Assembly: GCF_001625305.1 (NCBI RefSeq)
Contig: NW_017804020.1
Location: forward strand, 3,738,557 to 3,802,556
Direction: 5' to 3'
DNA: 64,000 nt
From: Branchiostoma belcheri
Taxonomy: Eukaryota > Chordata > Leptocardii > Amphioxiformes > Branchiostomatidae
Positions within the stretch are counted from its first letter, which is position 1. Each line of letters opens with the position of its first letter. The translations under genes were made by a program, and so were the position numbers. The notes below the pieces were generated by a model, which did no database searches, was not told the DNA's origin, and saw only the letters and a program-made list of their open reading frames with translations. This document shows, piece after piece, positions 16,563 through 27,971 of this stretch.

Positions 16563-17318
16563 CAGGGGTTTTTCTGAACAGGGGAACAAGGGCGCTGTGC
16601 CCTCATGTAACAAACCAGCGCCCTCATATCAATTTTCAGATTGAAGCCTAAGTCTTTTTCAAAATCATCTTTTTCCAGTAAAAATACAAAAACAACACCA
16701 CAAAACAATACATTCTAGCATTACAAACTATGTTACTCTCATGAAAATTGCAAAATCTTACCACAAACTTGAAAATTTAGCTCTAGTAGTAAAAGTTTGA
16801 ATGGAATAAACAATGTTCATTGAGAACTAGCTCAAATACATGAAGCTAGACCTCCTTCATTTGCATACTATAGAACAGGCTCTTAAGTGAAACATGAGAC
16901 CTGAGTTTGTAGCAGCTTGGATGAATGTGTTGCAATTGTGCCATGGGAAAGGTTTCAGCTTGTGGCAAACCCAATGTTGTCATCTGGAGCTACTACTAGT
17001 ACTAGTAACAATGATCACTAATTGTGTAAGTGTATAAAGGGTGATTTGCAGATTGTGTGTACTGTTGATTGTACTTATATTTTACAAGTGAAATATGCAA
17101 GGCATGAATAGAAATTTGGGAAAGGTATACTGAGGTTAAGAGTTCAAATTTCCCCCCTCAAGTATCCTCAAAATGTCCCATTTCAACTTCAAATTTTCAA
17201 AGGCTTCACATGGCGGAAGGGGGGATACCCCCCCTTCCGCACCTACCCCCCCTTGGTCGCTTCGCTCCCTCGCTGTGATACTGCTCCCTCATGCCAAATT
17301 TTTCTAGAAAAACCCCTG
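16563..17318. mobile_element. 756 bp non-autonomous DNA transposon with CAGGGG ends
   Basis: Terminal inverted repeats CAGGGGTTTTTCT at the left and its complement AGAAAAACCCCTG at the right, flanked by a 5-bp direct repeat AATGT (16558-16562 and 17319-17323). The interior contains GC-rich blocks (ggcgctgtgccctcatg, tcgcttcgctccctcg) and no open frame. CAGGG ends recall hAT elements, although an 8-bp target duplication would be expected for that family. Confidence 0.75.
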
Positions 17319-17502
17319 AATGTTATTAGTTCAAAGTTGCAGGGTGAGCCATACATGCACTACTGTAAATTCATAGTGCAGGACATTGCTGTCAAGACAA
17401 GCAAGAAATAGTTTCATCCGCCCTGTGGAAACCAAGTGTCCGACTGCATTGCAGAAGTTTGACTTTTACTACCACTTTAGTTAGTTAGAGATACTTTTAT
17501 TA

Positions 17503-18193
17503 AAGGCACTCTATGTAGTTTTTTTGACAATACAAAAAGTATATTTTTCATTCTTTTCTTTACATAGTACATTGACTTAACCCTTTAGTATTCCAAAATC
17601 ATACTCCTCAACAAAAATACAACATCCTTGCTCCTTAGAAGCTTAGAAAACTGTGAATGATCTTCTATACAACCTCTGGCCAAACCGCACATATGGTACA
17701 TTGTATTGTCCACTGCTAGTGGTTTGACCTACATCCCAGTGGGGTGTCAGTTGATAGCTTACCAGTTTCTGAAATACCTAACCGTTTACCAGATTTTTTA
17801 TCTCTTTTGAAGGGATAATGACCACAGTTTATTCATGCCCAACAAAATACTCCAAGTTGATAATTATATTCCACCAGACCTCATGTGAAAGATGTGAGTG
17901 TTTTTCTATCGAGGCTATATCTTGTCACATGTGCCCCTGTCAATCAAGCCTGGCATGCCGGGTCAATTAGCCACCCTAGGGAGGGCAACCCCTGTATGTT
18001 GTTGTTGTTGTCCTGAGCAAACCGGTGGCACCGGGTACCCAACAAGGACTGTTTGAACGGACAAAATATACGTAAAAAATGTGAAATAATGACACAAATG
18101 TGTTGAAAAGTGATAGTAACTGTTAATAACACTGAAATTTAGTATAATTAGAATAATCCAAATTTTTGCGCAAAAAACTACATAGAGCGCCTT
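17503..18193. mobile_element. 691 bp MITE with TA target duplication
   Basis: Inverted termini AAGGC[AG]CTCTATGTAGTTTT at 17503 and in reverse at 18193, directly flanked by TA on both sides (17501-17502, 18194-18195). The TA duplication suggests Tc1/mariner mobilisation. No transposase frame is present. Confidence 0.8.
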
Positions 18194-18519
18194 TAAATAT
18201 GATAACTTAGAAAAATTAATGCTTGGGCTATGTGGAGTGAAATATGTACAAGTTTTAATTGGTCCTGACAGATACAGATCTATAGATGATCATGCGTAGG
18301 TGGTAATGCAAATTACCATGTAACATCTAAGAGTGCTCATAGCTATCCCTAAGCTGTTTGAGCGTAGGGGCCCCCTATGCTGTGATTTGAACCCTCTGTT
18401 TTTTGAGGGGGAGAACCGTCTGACCCTTCATAAATCTTCTTAAGCATTGCTATTTATCAGCTGATATGTATGTACAAGAAGGGGCTAGCTGGGAAGCCCA
18501 CTTTGAGTTGCAGCCCTGT

Positions 18520-19723
18520 TCACTGTCCCACCAGCAGGGTAGGTCTGGAGTTGTACTCCACACACTTGGAGGGGTCAGCTGGGAAGTGCTGCTGGCACAG
18601 GGTCATCAGTCGCTTCAGGGCCTGCACAGAAACAGCAAAGGTTACCATGAAAGACTACTTTGCAAGAGGAGTGAAGGAAGCCATCTACATCAGGGCACTC
18701 TCAACCAAAACAGGGGCAGTAGTGACTTCTGACAAAATATGACCCAGTACTGACAAGACACTTGTGGAAAAATTATGAACATTTTTTGCCAACCAAAGAA
18801 ATGTTACTGTAAAATTTTTGTTATATTATGTGTTCAGTATAGACATATTTGACTGTACATTATTGTTCTAGCCAGTGTCCATCTGTCCAAAATTTGAAGC
18901 TATTTTGCTGCTCATGACAGACAGAAATTCTGCCCAATCTGCCGTCTTTTATGGACAAAATTGTATGCATTATATACACATGTACATACATGTGTCCTGT
19001 ACATGTAATTGCAACTTATGGAGCATTAAGAACACTTACCTGGATGTACTTTCTTTGTGTCTCATCATTAAGAACATCTGCAGTGCAGTCAAGGAACCAA
19101 CAACTTGGCATGTATGATGTGACGTGTGTAGATTTACTTACATTTCAGAATAACTGTACAAAAAATTGCTGTCTTATTCTACTTTCTTATGAGTCAAAAA
19201 AAAAAAAGAGAATTGGATCCCAACTTTTAGTGTTTTTTTTACTCAGTTTTGGCATAACTGCAAAAATTATTTTTCAAGATCTTGTATTTTGGGGGCTTCC
19301 AAGCCAGGCAAACATTGCACTTGAAACACATCCACACAAGATGTGCTGTAAAGGATACGGGCAACGTTCTGCGCAAAGATCTTCTCTCGACCGGTACGTG
19401 CGTGAATACCGACCATGGTCACACCGATGGGCCACGGCGCGTTCCCTATGGCCATTCTCAGATAGGCATCATTAGCCTGGAGTAACACATACACATACAC
19501 ACCATTAGATATGTCAGCAGGAAAGTTTAGGGATAGAAACACCACCTGCCTTTTTGTAAATTAGTGCATGTAAAGTTGGAGACTTTTCCTACCTTGACAT
19601 ACTCTCTCTCCAACAGGTTTGAGACTATCTCTAGTAGAGCAAACTGGATATCAGATGGTACTGACTGAAACACAATAAAAACAAACATAATCATTTGCAG
19701 TTATAACGTAGTATGCATCTCAT

Positions 19724-19757
<34 letters not shown>

Positions 19758-22565
19758 CAGAGATGACTGAAATTTCTAAATTCCTAAAATTTTCGTTTTA
19801 TCTTTATGTACACATACACCAGAGCTGACTCAACACAGCATATTCTTCTATTGCATTTTCCCAACCTTTGTAAGAACTCTTACATGGAATGCTTACAGGG
19901 AGTTGGATCAAAAGAGATGCTTACAATGCATGAGCTTAATCAAACTTGAAATCTTGCAGAGTGCAGTAGTTTAAATGCTAAGAAATGATACTACAATGTA
20001 CATGTATTGACTACGCTTCAATCACTCACCTTCTTCTTGAGCTTGTTGAAGAGTGGTCGGAGGTACTCCCCAGTCTGTGCATGTGTGGCTGTCATCAGTT
20101 TCCCCTGGACGCTCCGTTTTACCTCCTCTGGACGGGCGTTCAACTCCTTCGCCCACTGGTCCATCAGGAACTGGTGGGGCACAAACAAGTCAACAAAACA
20201 ATTACCACTACCAGACTAGAAGTCAACAAAACAAAAATCATCACAAGACGTCAACAAAACAATAATGATAGCTAAGCCAAGAAACAGAAATCTGATAATT
20301 TAACTGCAATGCCAATATGAATAGCTATATTTTCCTCACCTTCAAAAACTTGAGAATCATCAAGGACTCATTGCCCCGTCTTTCCTTGTCATCTGAAATC
20401 TTGCTCACAGTTGCTGCCATTTCCTGTATGTAAACACAGTGATACCTTTTAATTTTCATACAAATCTTCATATACACTGTACATGTACATTTATTTTAAA
20501 TGTCCATACATTACAGAAAAGCAATCTCTGGCGTATGAGGACAACATAAACACTTGATTTTTCTGCCCCTGTGGGTGTGCCTTGGATTCACAATCTTAGC
20601 TTTAAGTTTAATACCAGTACTTGAGAAACTCTACCCCACATGCAGGTAAAATTGGAGTTGTACAGGTGTAAGTATGAAGCAGGAAAAGATTGATGTAATC
20701 ATGCAGACCTTGATGTCGTCCAGTGTTGTCCCGTCGTCGCTGACCCTGAGGTCGTACTTCCCGCGTGTTGGTCCGTCCTCGCCCTCATGGCGGGACTCCA
20801 CCATCTCCTTCAGGTACTGCTCGTCTACCTTGTCCATCGCAGCCTTCAGGTCATTCCTGAACCCCTGGAGGGAAGGTAAGGACTTTGGTTAAAGGGTTCG
20901 AATGAAATTTCAGAGAGGCAACACAAAAAATATTCTGGATGAGGAAGTCTGCATGATATTAAAATTTACTGCCATTGCTTAGCACATTTTCATCATCATT
21001 TTATACATGAAGCATTTGAAATAGGCCAAAAAGAAGCTACAAATGTTTGGTGGTGGCTAAATGCTTACCTTGTTCACTTCAGGCTCTAGGATCTCAATTC
21101 GTCTGAAAAACACCAAGTAAAGATGTTTAAGCATAAATCAAGAACACTAGGCTCCAGATTACCAGTTCCACTTGTGAATTAAATAATTGCTGTAGACTTA
21201 CTGATGACATCATAATACTATAATTTCTGATCGTGAAAGTTTGCTACCATCAAGAAAAAATTAATTACAGTATTTGTTATCTTATCAAATATATCTTGAA
21301 TGACAGGTATCAAACCTCTCCTGTACAGTATCATACTGTGTAATCAATAACTGGCCATGCTTGGTTCAAGTACAAAATAACATTTGGCTCAAAACTTTCA
21401 ATAGGAATAGGTCCATACCTTAACCTCTGGTATGCATCATAGTCAGTCTCCCCAAAAAGTCGGACTGGCTCTTCTCTCTCCCGCAGTCTGCGAATCACCT
21501 GTGTATAACAACAGCATTTCTGTGTCATACAATACAATGTAAAGGAAGTCCCATAGCCTTTTAGAGGCTGTAGGGGCAGTAGGTTGCTATTCACTTTAAA
21601 ATTTGTCAAGGGCACATGAGAATGAAAGACATTAATAAATGTTGACATGCCTGCTAGTATGTACATTGTACATCTACACTGACCTCCTCTCTAGGAAGCA
21701 TCTTCTTTTCCTTCTCCTGCTCAGGGGAGGTCTTGGACGTTCCTGGTGTGGGCTCTGTGTTTTTATCCTCTTGATCTTGCTTGTCTTTCTCATACTGAAA
21801 GAGACAGAACAAACAACATACATTGTAGTTAACATATATCAACATTCTTCCGGCCTCGAAATTAACTTTTTTTTTACTATTGTCCCAGAATTGTCCCAAT
21901 AATAGATTTCAATTGTCCCGAACTGAGGATGGACTGTCCCAGCCTGCTTTTCAGGTCTGGTGTCATTTGACACTGGGACAAATATATATTAATTTTGAGC
22001 CCTGTTAATCTTTGTATGTACTTTATGTAGATGTAGTTTGTTAATGATGGAGGAAAAAGCTGACACCTCACCATGTTCATCCGTCTGTAGTACTCTTCCT
22101 CTTGTTTAGCCTGGAGTTCACCTCTTTTGAAGAATTTCTTCTTTTCCTACATGTAAAATAAATCATGATGTACTGTATTATACATCTCATCAAATACATA
22201 TGGTTCACACTCAGACTGAGGAATTCCAATCTTTCTGTACTGCACTCACAGTCACAGTAAAAAGTGACTTTAACTTAAGTTAAATTAATTCCCAAAGGCA
22301 CAAGATCGGTGACATGGCAGGATTCGAACCCGGGACCTCTTGGCTCAGAGCCGAACGCTCTGCTGTTCTGGCACACGACCCCAATAAGAGCCCAAGACAG
22401 CTTTATTGTTCTTAGAAATAAGAAATCATCGAGCATGTGGCATGCAAATGTGTTGAAGTTTAGTTTCCGGAAGTCAACTGCCCCCCTCCCCAAACTTACG
22501 TCGACAAGCTTGGCGTCCTCCAGTTGTTTACGTTTCCGCGCCATCTCCGCTTTCAGGATGTCCAT
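18520..22565 (-). CDS. PRPF18: Pre-mRNA-splicing factor 18
   Basis: Twelve exons in transcript order: 22565-22500, 22146-22072, 21794-21684, 21498-21419, 21102-21069, 20864-20709, 20423-20340, 20170-20030, 19664-19593, 19476-19359, 19077-19040 and 18621-18520. They join to 358 residues. The N-terminus [19 protein letters not shown] and the motif [19 protein letters not shown] identify PRPF18; the Prp18 domain is complete, including [19 protein letters not shown] and [16 protein letters not shown]. In yeast and human this protein acts at the second step of splicing with SLU7 and the U5 snRNP. The start ATG has an ideal context (accATGG). The protein ends in [10 protein letters not shown] where vertebrate forms stop almost at once after the same EYN, so there is a short C-terminal extension. 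Donors at exons 6 (gtctgc) and 10 (gtatcc) are weak but needed for frame and homology. Confidence 0.95.
19721..19761. repeat. (TA)n-(GA)n microsatellite
   Basis: Run of tatata followed by gagagaga in PRPF18 intron 8. Confidence 0.9.
20903..21055. mobile_element. Partial TTAA-type MITE in PRPF18 intron 5
   Basis: The blocks atattctggatgaggaa, ctgcatgatattaaaattta and cattgcttagcacatttt match the terminal third of the TTAA family seen at 28384-28760 and 59649-60005. Confidence 0.5.
22283..22395 (-). mobile_element. tRNA-derived SINE in PRPF18 intron 1
   Basis: On the minus strand there is a B box (GGTTCGAATCC, 22330-22320) preceded by an A-box-like stretch and followed by tgccatgtcaccgatcttg, the usual head-tail junction of deuterostome SINEs. 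The head is not a functional tRNA because the stems do not pair. Confidence 0.65.
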
Positions 22566-22872
22566 GGTTGGTTTGAGACACTTAACGCTCGTTTACGTCG
22601 CGTCTGGTGGGATATATGACCACAAAACCTGCGGAAAATGCTCAAAACTTGCTCACTACGTCGCAAAAAATTCGTCAACAAATGGTCTGCATTGACCCCG
22701 GGAGTTACATTGCCAACTGCTTCGTGATTGGTTAAATCTCTCAAGGTCTAGGATGATTAGCCAATCACAACTCCTTTTACGTCCGTCCTGTCACAAAGGT
22801 CCCGGATGAGCGACCTCAGGTTTTCTCTTTTGGCGCCATTTTCAATTTCGTAGTTCTCGGTTCACAGAAAAA
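22566..22872. promoter_or_regulatory. Bidirectional PRPF18/MND1 promoter region
   Basis: Only 307 bp separate the two divergent start codons. Visible elements are an inverted CCAAT box (ATTGG 22727-22731), a direct CCAAT box (22761-22765) and an E2F-like TTTTGGCGCCATTTT (22828-22842) close to MND1. No TATA box is seen. NF-Y pairs and E2F sites are typical of divergent, cell-cycle-linked promoters; binding here is inference. Confidence 0.75.
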
Positions 22873-25639
22873 ATGTCGAAAAGAAAGGGTATATCGCTAG
22901 AGGAGAAGAGACAGAGGATGTTGTCGGTGTTCTACGACAGGAAGGAGTTCTTCCAACTCAAGGAACTGGAAAAAATCGGGTCCAAAGAGAAGGGAATCAA
23001 CGCTATGGTGATCAAGGACGTCATCCAGGGTTTAGTGGACGATGGTTTGGTGTGTAAACATTTATGTGTAACAATAACAGATGCATCGATTGGGATTTGT
23101 GTTTGTGTATAATAGAAGACCTAAAACAGTTCAGTTACTGTCTACCTAGCCGTGGCGACTCTTGATTCGGGCTTACATTGCATTACCCTCAGCGGAGGCT
23201 CGAGGGTAATGCAAAATCATGTAAGCCCGAATCAAGAGTCGCCACGGCTACTGTCTACCGAGTCGTGTTTATTGAATGAAGGACCTTTATTGTACATTTT
23301 AACTTATAATAATGTGTATTTCTACGGTAAATTGTCTGAAATTCAATATGACTGTGTCACTGAAAATGTACAATAAATAGCTCCTGACTCTTGAATCACC
23401 TATGCCCTTTTGAACTACTAGTAAAATAAGGGTTATTAAATGTAACATCTGTGTCCATAATATCACCAGGGTCCATAATATCGCCACCTTGAGATATAGT
23501 GTGCTTAAAGATATTTTTACTGCAACATACCCTAGGTATGTACATTTGATGTGTGAAGGAGTGCATACCAAAAGTATGTTGCACACTGTTTCTCAAGGTG
23601 GCGATATTATGGACCCTGGTGATATTATGGACACAGATGTTAAAGATCTAAGATGTACAAATACTAGAATTTATGACAGTATGAATGTTACAAGCCTGTT
23701 ATCTTGCTACATCTATAGTATAACGTTACTGGTACAGGTTCAACTTCTTAATATAGTTGTACAGTAGGTGTAAAAACAGATAAATGAAATAGGTAAATAT
23801 TCAAGGAGGTTATAGTAGCGATCTTCTATCTTACTTAGATAATACTTAATATAGTTGTAGGTGTAAAAACAGATAAATGAAATAGGTAAATATTCAAGGA
23901 GGTTATAGTAGCGATCTTCTATCTTACTTAGATTACAATTTATTCTATTATGATCAGTATGCTGTGACCGTTCCAGGTTGACACTGAGAGGATTGGGACG
24001 TCCAACTATTTCTGGGCCTTCCCGAGTAAAGCTGTCCACACCAGGAAACGGAAGATAGACGAGCTGGAGAAACAGCTGGAGGAGACCCAGAGGAAGAGGA
24101 AGGCAACAGACCAGAGTATCAGTAAGGCACAAGTGGGCAGGTAAGTCTTACTGACCCTTAGTCTTATCAAGCATATCATGTCATTTCCTGGCTCAAGGAC
24201 ATCTGCTTTACTGGGTAATGTCCTTGCCTGGCACTATTATCAATAAATATGAGCATACAAACATAAACAAGCAATTGCCATGATTTATCATGACCATTGT
24301 GTGGTAGGCAAAAACCAGGTGGTAGTTGAGTGAATTGCACATGACTACCAATAATTTGCATATGCCCACCATCACAAGTACTAGTAACTTGCATATAATG
24401 CATATCAAGCATTTGTGTATGACTACCAATAATTTGCTCATACCTACCAATTGCATATACCTACCAATATGTTGCATATACCTACCACAGGGACCTCCCT
24501 AAACAATGGAGCAGTGGAGCTCCTCCACCCAGTCCTAATATCTCAGCTCCACCCTGTTAATTTTCAAAACTAGTGTTTTTACACCCTTTTCCAGGGTTCT
24601 TTGGTCAAATTTACCGATATTTCGCACCCCAGGCCTCCTCCATTCTGTCCTAAATTTCTGGGGAGATCCCTGCTACCATTATAATTGATGAAACAGTGAT
24701 CACTTGTATTGCAATATGTATGTATTTTCCCATATTGATTGTCATGTATAGTAGGTCAGTCAAAATGTAAGCAAAGACATCTGGATAAAGCATGTTTTGT
24801 TTACATGTTTTGTTTACATTTTGGGGGCCTTCAGTTTTGACACTAGGCATGCACAGTTGTAGATTATAGTTATGATAGTCGCTAAGACAGTGGTAATATT
24901 TAATGGTCTATGTTGTTGTCCTAGAGAGGACTCAGAGTCTAGAGAGAAGATCTTACAGGAGTTGAAGGAGAAGAAGTCCCAGTGTGAGAAGCTGACAGTA
25001 CAGATAGAACACTACAGGGAGTGTGATCCAGAAGTGCTGCAGGCCAAGCAGCAGGAAACACAGGTCTGGTGTACTTGTAGTTTTTGGGACATGTCGGCAG
25101 AACGTACNNNNNNNNNNNNNNNNNNNNNNNNNNNNNNNNNNNNNNNNNNNNNNNNNNNNNNNNNNNNNNNNNNNNNNNNNNNNNNNNNNNNNNNNNNNNN
25201 NNNNNNNNNNNNNNNNNNNNNNNNNNNNNNNNNNNNNNNNNNNNNNNNNNNNNNNNNNNNNNNNNNNNNNNNNNNNNNNNNNNNNNNNNNNNNNNNNNNN
25301 NNNNNNNNNNNNNNNNNNNNNNNNNNNNNNNNNNNNNNNNNNNNNNNNNNNNNNNNNNNNNNNNNNNNNNNNNNNNNNNNNNNNNNNNNNNNNNNNNNNN
25401 NNNNNNNNNNNNNNNNNNNNNNNNNNNNNNNNNNNNNNNNNNNNNNNNNNNNNNNNNNNNNNNNNNNNNNNNNNNNNNNNNNNNNNNNNNNNNNNNNNNN
25501 NNNNNNNNNNNNNNNNNNNNNNNNNNNNNNNNNNNNNNNNNNNNNNNNNNNNNNNNNNNNNNNNNNNNNNNNNNNNNNNNNNNNNNNNNNNNNNNNNNNN
25601 NNNNNNNNNNNNNNNNNNNNNNNNNNNNNNNNNNNNNNN

Positions 25640-25691
<52 letters not shown>

Positions 25692-26303
25692 CAGTGTAAC
25701 ATAACTAGTAGATTCAAGTACAGGAATTTTAAAGCTCATACCACACAAAAATACAACATTTTCTTCTCATCTGCAACAAAATTAGAGTAACTCAATGAAC
25801 GCAATGATCTACACCAGTAACACCACACATACACCCTGCTTTTCATGGTATTGAACATCAAACCAGAAAGAATCATACTTCCAGCTAAGGCCAAATCTTG
25901 ATTCCTGTCGCCAGTAGAATCAGCAATTCTACAGACAGAGAGGAAAGGATTAGGTTTATTACTATGACTTACATGTACAATTGCACAGCATATCCTAAAA
26001 CTCAATATTCTATATGACATTTCTAGAAGCTACTGATTTCATTTAGATAGTCTATGCTTGCCTTAACTTTTTGTGCTGTACCTGTAAACCATCCTCAACA
26101 TTTACGTATACATTTACGATGAAAATTAGATAAAACATGAAGCTCAACATTTTTTCCCCAAACAGGTTGCAAAGGATGCAGCTAACAGATGGACTGATAA
26201 CGTGTTCTCTATCAAGTCCTGGTGTAAGAGGAAGTTTGGCTTTGAGGAGAGTGTGTTGGACAAACAGTTTGGCATACCCGAGGACTTTGACTACATTGAC
26301 TGA
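22873..26303 (+). CDS. MND1: Meiotic nuclear division protein 1
   Basis: Exons 22873-23049, 23977-24140, 24925-25063 and 26166-26303 join to 205 residues, the same length as human MND1. The N-terminal winged-helix region ([39 protein letters not shown]) is followed by [20 protein letters not shown], a leucine-zipper coiled coil, and the C-terminal [12 protein letters not shown]...[14 protein letters not shown]1 forms a heterodimer with HOP2 (PSMC3IP) that stimulates DMC1/RAD51 strand exchange in meiosis. The assembly gap at 25108-25639 lies inside intron 3 and no coding sequence appears to be lost. The exon 3 donor is gtctgg. The gene is divergent from PRPF18 and shares its promoter region. 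Confidence 0.95.
23147..23250. mobile_element. 104 bp near-perfect hairpin element with 9-bp target duplication
   Basis: The 32-bp outer arms (23147-23178 and 23219-23250, starting TAGCCGTGGCGACTC) are perfect complements. Inner 12-bp arms (TGCATTACCCTC, 23179-23190 and 23202-23213) are also perfect. A perfect 9-bp direct repeat CTGTCTACC flanks it (23138-23146 and 23251-23259). It sits in MND1 intron 1. A 9-bp duplication points to Mutator-like mobilisation. Confidence 0.9.
23443..23642. mobile_element. 200 bp foldback element with 52-bp arms
   Basis: Perfect inverted arms at 23443-23494 and 23591-23642 start TAACATCTGTGTCCATAATA. Each arm contains two 18-bp subrepeats around GTCCATAATATC[AG]CCA. 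The interior is partly self-complementary too. It lies in MND1 intron 1. I see no clear target duplication. Confidence 0.85.
23747..23937. repeat. Tandem duplication, 98 and 93 bp units
   Basis: Two almost identical copies start cttaatatagttgta at 23747 and 23845; the second lacks five bases (cagta). It lies in MND1 intron 1, just before exon 2. Confidence 0.9.
24488..24672. mobile_element. 185 bp MITE with CAGGGA ends
   Basis: The imperfect inverted ends CAGGGACCTCCC and GGGGAGATCCCTG are flanked by a 6-bp direct repeat CTACCA (24482-24487 and 24673-24678). Probably a hAT-type non-autonomous element in MND1 intron 2. Confidence 0.7.
25108..25639. other. Assembly gap (N run) in MND1 intron 3
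   Basis: 532 undetermined bases, followed directly by a (TA)n tract at 25640-25685, which probably caused the gap. Confidence 0.99.
25640..25685. repeat. (TA)n microsatellite
   Basis: Pure TA dinucleotide run bordering the assembly gap. Confidence 0.95.
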
Positions 26304-27090
26304 AATTCCTTGTGTATCATAAATGTCCCAATGGATCAGAACATCAGACTTATCTAGGATTTTCTTATTGTTACACACCACCAATATATGTACTTCTCCC
26401 ACCTTTCTTATCTTCCCCAGAGCTTCTGACTGGAGTACTGCTTCTTGCCGCTTTATGTAGCCGATGTACATATACAGACAGTCTCCTTGATCCAACGGAT
26501 CCTTCTTTTGTCCTCTCTGTCTATTGTCTTTACCACAGTAGGTGCCACCTCCCAGTCTACTTCATAGTTTCTAGCTAGATCCAGTCAGAAGCTCTGAGGA
26601 AGGTGTCTGATAGATATGCAAGGTGAGAGAAGTATTGGTTGCGTATAAAAAATCCCTATATCCTATGCTCTACCAAACCTTATGAAATTATTTTCGGAAA
26701 TTAGACTTAAGAGCTTGTTGTTGTACAGTCATCATGCAACGTTTGAAGGAATGTTTACATCAGTGTGTTTACTTATCATTTATCCCATGTTGTATAAACT
26801 CTGTGTATATATACATTAAAATGTTACTCATTCTAAAAGTTGATTGTACATTGGATTACCAGTATTATAGCCCTAAATACCATCCATAACCCATCTCTGC
26901 ACGTTTGAAGTCAACTGCCAAGTTTCAGATCCACACATACCGGTAACTGTGGAAATTGTACATGAATTGTAGAAAAGCTTTGTTTTTCAAAATCCTTTTT
27001 AGAGATTTGTAAAAGCGGCTACCGCTAACCCAACCCTGTTTCTAATCCCAATGTTGATGTTATTGGCATAGAAACAAAATGCTGATCTAA
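26304..27090. other. MND1 3' flank, no second gene seen
   Basis: An ATTAAA at 26815-26820 may serve MND1. A 147-codon minus-strand frame (26495-26052) overlaps MND1 exon 4 antisense and shows no domain. Confidence 0.5.
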
Positions 27091-27097
27091 AGTAATA

Positions 27098-27284
27098 GTA
27101 CTCTCCAAGCAGAAGTTTGGGTTTGGGGTTATTTTTGGTGTGTTTTTAGGATTTTTTTTATCATGGTTTCTTGTTTGCACTGGAATTTTTTTCACCCAAC
27201 CCAAATTCCAGTGCAAAAAAAGGGAACCCGATTATGCTTAAATCACGCCAAAAATAACCCCAAACCTCTGCTTGGAGAGTAGAT
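27098..27284. mobile_element. Long imperfect palindrome, about 185 bp
   Basis: Outer arms actctccaagcagaggtttgg (complement near 27245-27282) and inner arms tttgcactggaattt / aaattccagtgcaaa pair around a short loop. This is the architecture of a foldback MITE. Confidence 0.7.
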
Positions 27285-27708
27285 CTAAAGTATTATTGAG
27301 GGCTTTTATACGCAAACAGTGCCATACAGCAATTAAGTCTCGCGACTAGTGTAGTTTTATACCAAACGCAACACGCCAAAATGTTCCTTCCTATAGTCCT
27401 TTCCCTCACGACACACCAAGGTTTATAGTTTACACTTCCTTGACTTAACCTTACACGAGAAAACATAACCTTGCTGGTGGCCGTTGACGAAAACAATATG
27501 GCCCCAGAAACATAAAAACATATACTGCTCTCTTGAACCTGTACAAATACACACTTATAGAACTTTTATTTGCCGTGCCATTCCATTAAGTCTGTCCACA
27601 CAATGTTGTACGTCAAACCGCCGACTTTATTTCCTGTGCAGTCAGTTCTGTTAGACGACCGCTTTCAATTGTGTGACGACCATTAAGAGCGGGCCTTCTG
27701 CCCCACGC

Positions 27709-27962
27709 TAGGCTGGTATCCAGTCTAATCGTGGCTGGGACATGGTGTCCTCGGGGCTCTAATAGTTTCCCCCCGCCCAGTACAACAGGCCGCCCGGTAG
27801 GAGTATTACACTAATGGAGATGGTACGCCGGGAGTTGATTTGGCCCACCAGTCTCCCATCGTGAAATACCTACCGGGAAACCTGGCTGAAGTCTGCGGGA
27901 AAGAGCTCCTGCATCCCCGAGGAAAACCCACCCCTACCACGATAAGTCTGGATACCAGGCTA
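27709..27962. mobile_element. 254 bp MITE with 9-bp target duplication
   Basis: The ends TAGGCTGGTATCCAG and CTGGATACCAGGCTA (one base apart from exact complement) are directly flanked by GCCCCACGC on both sides (27700-27708 and 27963-27971). The interior is GC-rich and partly self-complementary. The 9-bp duplication suggests Mutator-like mobilisation. A truncated relative is at 3125-3285. Confidence 0.85.
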
Positions 27963-27971
27963 GCCCCACGC

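Noticed and set aside
22320-22395. Possible tRNA gene on the minus strand
   Set aside because: The B box is good but acceptor and anticodon stems do not pair; fits a SINE head.
23489-23767. 92-codon frame and its minus-strand partner with the same peptide motif
   Set aside because: The shared [12 protein letters not shown] peptide comes from the inverted arms of the 200 bp foldback element.
24872-25790. Long frames spanning 25108-25639
   Set aside because: They run through undetermined bases and a TA repeat; MND1 is complete without them.
26052-26495. 147-codon minus-strand frame
   Set aside because: Antisense to MND1 exon 4 in its middle, no domain and no splice context.
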